From contig SBHI01000056.1 of assembly GCA_006226225.1 (NCBI GenBank), positions 1 through 5,531 of the forward strand: a stretch of DNA of 5,531 bases, in the 5' to 3' direction. The DNA comes from Alphaproteobacteria bacterium (GTDB lineage: Bacteria; Pseudomonadota; Alphaproteobacteria; Micavibrionales; CSBR16-224). Below are positions 4,699-5,531 of the stretch, one piece after another. A program made the translations under genes and the position numbers. Below the pieces are notes generated by a model, which made no database searches, was not told the origin of the DNA, and saw nothing but the letters and a program-made list of their open reading frames with translations. Numbering within the stretch: the first letter of the stretch is position 1; each line of letters starts with the position of its first letter.

Positions 4699-5531
4699 AT
4701 GCCCATTTACGAGACCGGCGCAATCAAAACATTAAAGGCGGGCGACCTTCTCATGCGGGAAGGTGAGAAAGGCGATCACGCCTATATTATCGAGACCGGC
4801 AGCGTTGAGATCCTGATTAACCGCGATGGAGCCCCCCAAACCATTGGCACGCGCGGCGCCGGTGCATTGCTGGGTGAAATGGCCATGATTGACGACCAGC
4901 CGCGTACGGCTTCGGTGCGCGCCATTGAGGATTGCAGCGTTCTGGTCATTTCACGCGAGGATTTTGCAAGACGGACGGAATCAGCCGACCCTATTCTGCG
5001 CATGGTGACAAAGGTCATCCTGACACGCTACCGTGATATGCTGGGACGCTCTCAGCTTGTCGTGAACCCGCCTGAAAAAGATGCGGCCGATCCCGCAGAT
5101 ATGGAGACGGATCAGGAATTGCGCGATCTGGCGGTGAATACTATTAAGATTTATCACGAACTGAAACACGCTTTGGCGAATGGCGAGCTACAGCTTTACT
5201 ACCAGCCGATTATCGACCTTGAAAGCTGCCGCATCGCAGGTTTTGAAGCGCTGGCCCGCTGGCTTCATCCTGAAAAGGGCATGATCTCCCCCGGCGTTTT
5301 CATTCCCGTTGCGGAAGAAAGCGGACTGATTGTTGATATCTCGCGCTGGGCACTGGATGAATCCTGCAAGGCCGTCAAACAATTAGAGCCTTTCAACGAT
5401 GGCGGCGCGCCACTCTTTATCAGCGTCAATTTTTCCGTCCATGATTTTTCCGACCGGGATTTCCTGCACCATGTCACTGCCATCATGGAGAAAAACGGCA
5501 CGGCTCCCGAACAGATCCATTTGGAAATCAC
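4699..5531 (+). CDS. Cyclic-nucleotide-binding / EAL domain protein (3' end outside window)
   Basis: Probable cytosolic c-di-GMP phosphodiesterase controlled by a cyclic mononucleotide. The frame is open from ATG 4699 to the window edge (277 codons visible), so the protein is truncated here only by the window. Residues 8-115 form a CRP-type cyclic-nucleotide-binding domain: L17-G25 (LLMREGEKG), then Y29-G34 (YIIETG), then the phosphate-binding cassette with G59-E60 and R69-T70-A71-S72. Residues 123-143 are an acidic linker. The EAL domain begins near 155 with LYYQPIIDL (166-174). It shows intact E183-A184-L185 with R187, the metal-ligand Asn in ISVNFS (N244), and E276 at the start of the LExT motif. 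There is no GGDEF domain and no DNA-binding helix-turn-helix between the two domains. The same order of domains is known from Bdellovibrio Bd1971, a cAMP-sensing phosphodiesterase. The later catalytic residues (DD, K, second E, Q) lie outside the window, so activity cannot be confirmed. Confidence 0.93.
   Translation, partial: MPIYETGAIKTLKAGDLLMREGEKGDHAYIIETGSVEILINRDGAPQTIGTRGAGALLGEMAMIDDQPRTASVRAIEDCSVLVISREDFARRTESADPILRMVTKVILTRYRDMLGRSQLVVNPPEKDAADPADMETDQELRDLAVNTIKIYHELKHALANGELQLYYQPIIDLESCRIAGFEALARWLHPEKGMISPGVFIPVAEESGLIVDISRWALDESCKAVKQLEPFNDGGAPLFISVNFSVHDFSDRDFLHHVTAIMEKNGTAPEQIHLEI

Noticed and set aside
4782..5018. Minus-strand open frames opposite the cNMP-EAL gene (also 4981-5169, 5188-5382 and 5265-5531)
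   Set aside because: They are shadows of a plus-strand frame with clear cyclic-nucleotide-binding and EAL motifs and a strong ribosome binding site.

Overview
The window looks like chromosomal DNA from a Gram-negative proteobacterium of moderate GC. An alphaproteobacterium is my best guess, at low confidence. The reasons are a proteobacterial-type GlpD, tightly packed genes with short leaders, a DUF3307 membrane protein, a cyclic-nucleotide/EAL signalling protein, and a CtrA-like TTAA-N7-TTAC motif. I see no tRNA, rRNA, CRISPR array, insertion sequence or phage gene.

Layout. Four genes lie on the minus strand and one on the plus strand. Reading leftward from about 4490: a DUF3307 membrane protein (4490-4095); a soluble protein resembling a histidine kinase core that has lost its phosphoacceptor His and its ATP-binding boxes (3995-3210); glpD, aerobic glycerol-3-phosphate dehydrogenase (3097-1520); and glpK, glycerol kinase (1517-30). 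glpD and glpK are 2 bases apart and form a clear glycerol-catabolism operon: GlpK makes sn-glycerol-3-phosphate, and GlpD oxidises it to dihydroxyacetone phosphate while passing electrons to quinone. No glpF or glpR lies inside the window. Reading rightward from 4699 is the 5' part of a gene encoding an N-terminal cyclic-nucleotide-binding domain fused to an EAL (c-di-GMP phosphodiesterase) domain, cut off by the window edge.

Control regions. The 208-base divergent region between the DUF3307 gene and the cNMP-EAL gene (4491-4698) is dense with candidate signals: two plus-strand promoter-like hexamer pairs, a minus-strand TATAAT, a TATACAGG direct repeat 32 bases apart, a CtrA-like motif, a perfect 14-base palindrome, and a GC hairpin just before the ribosome binding site. 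The pseudokinase gene has a good sigma70-like promoter of its own (TTGAAA-N17-TACAAT). A hairpin followed by T-rich sequence lies between it and glpD.

Most noteworthy are the probable pseudo-histidine-kinase next to the glp operon and the cNMP-EAL fusion, which would let a cyclic mononucleotide control c-di-GMP breakdown. A functional link between these signalling genes and glycerol use is not shown by the sequence.
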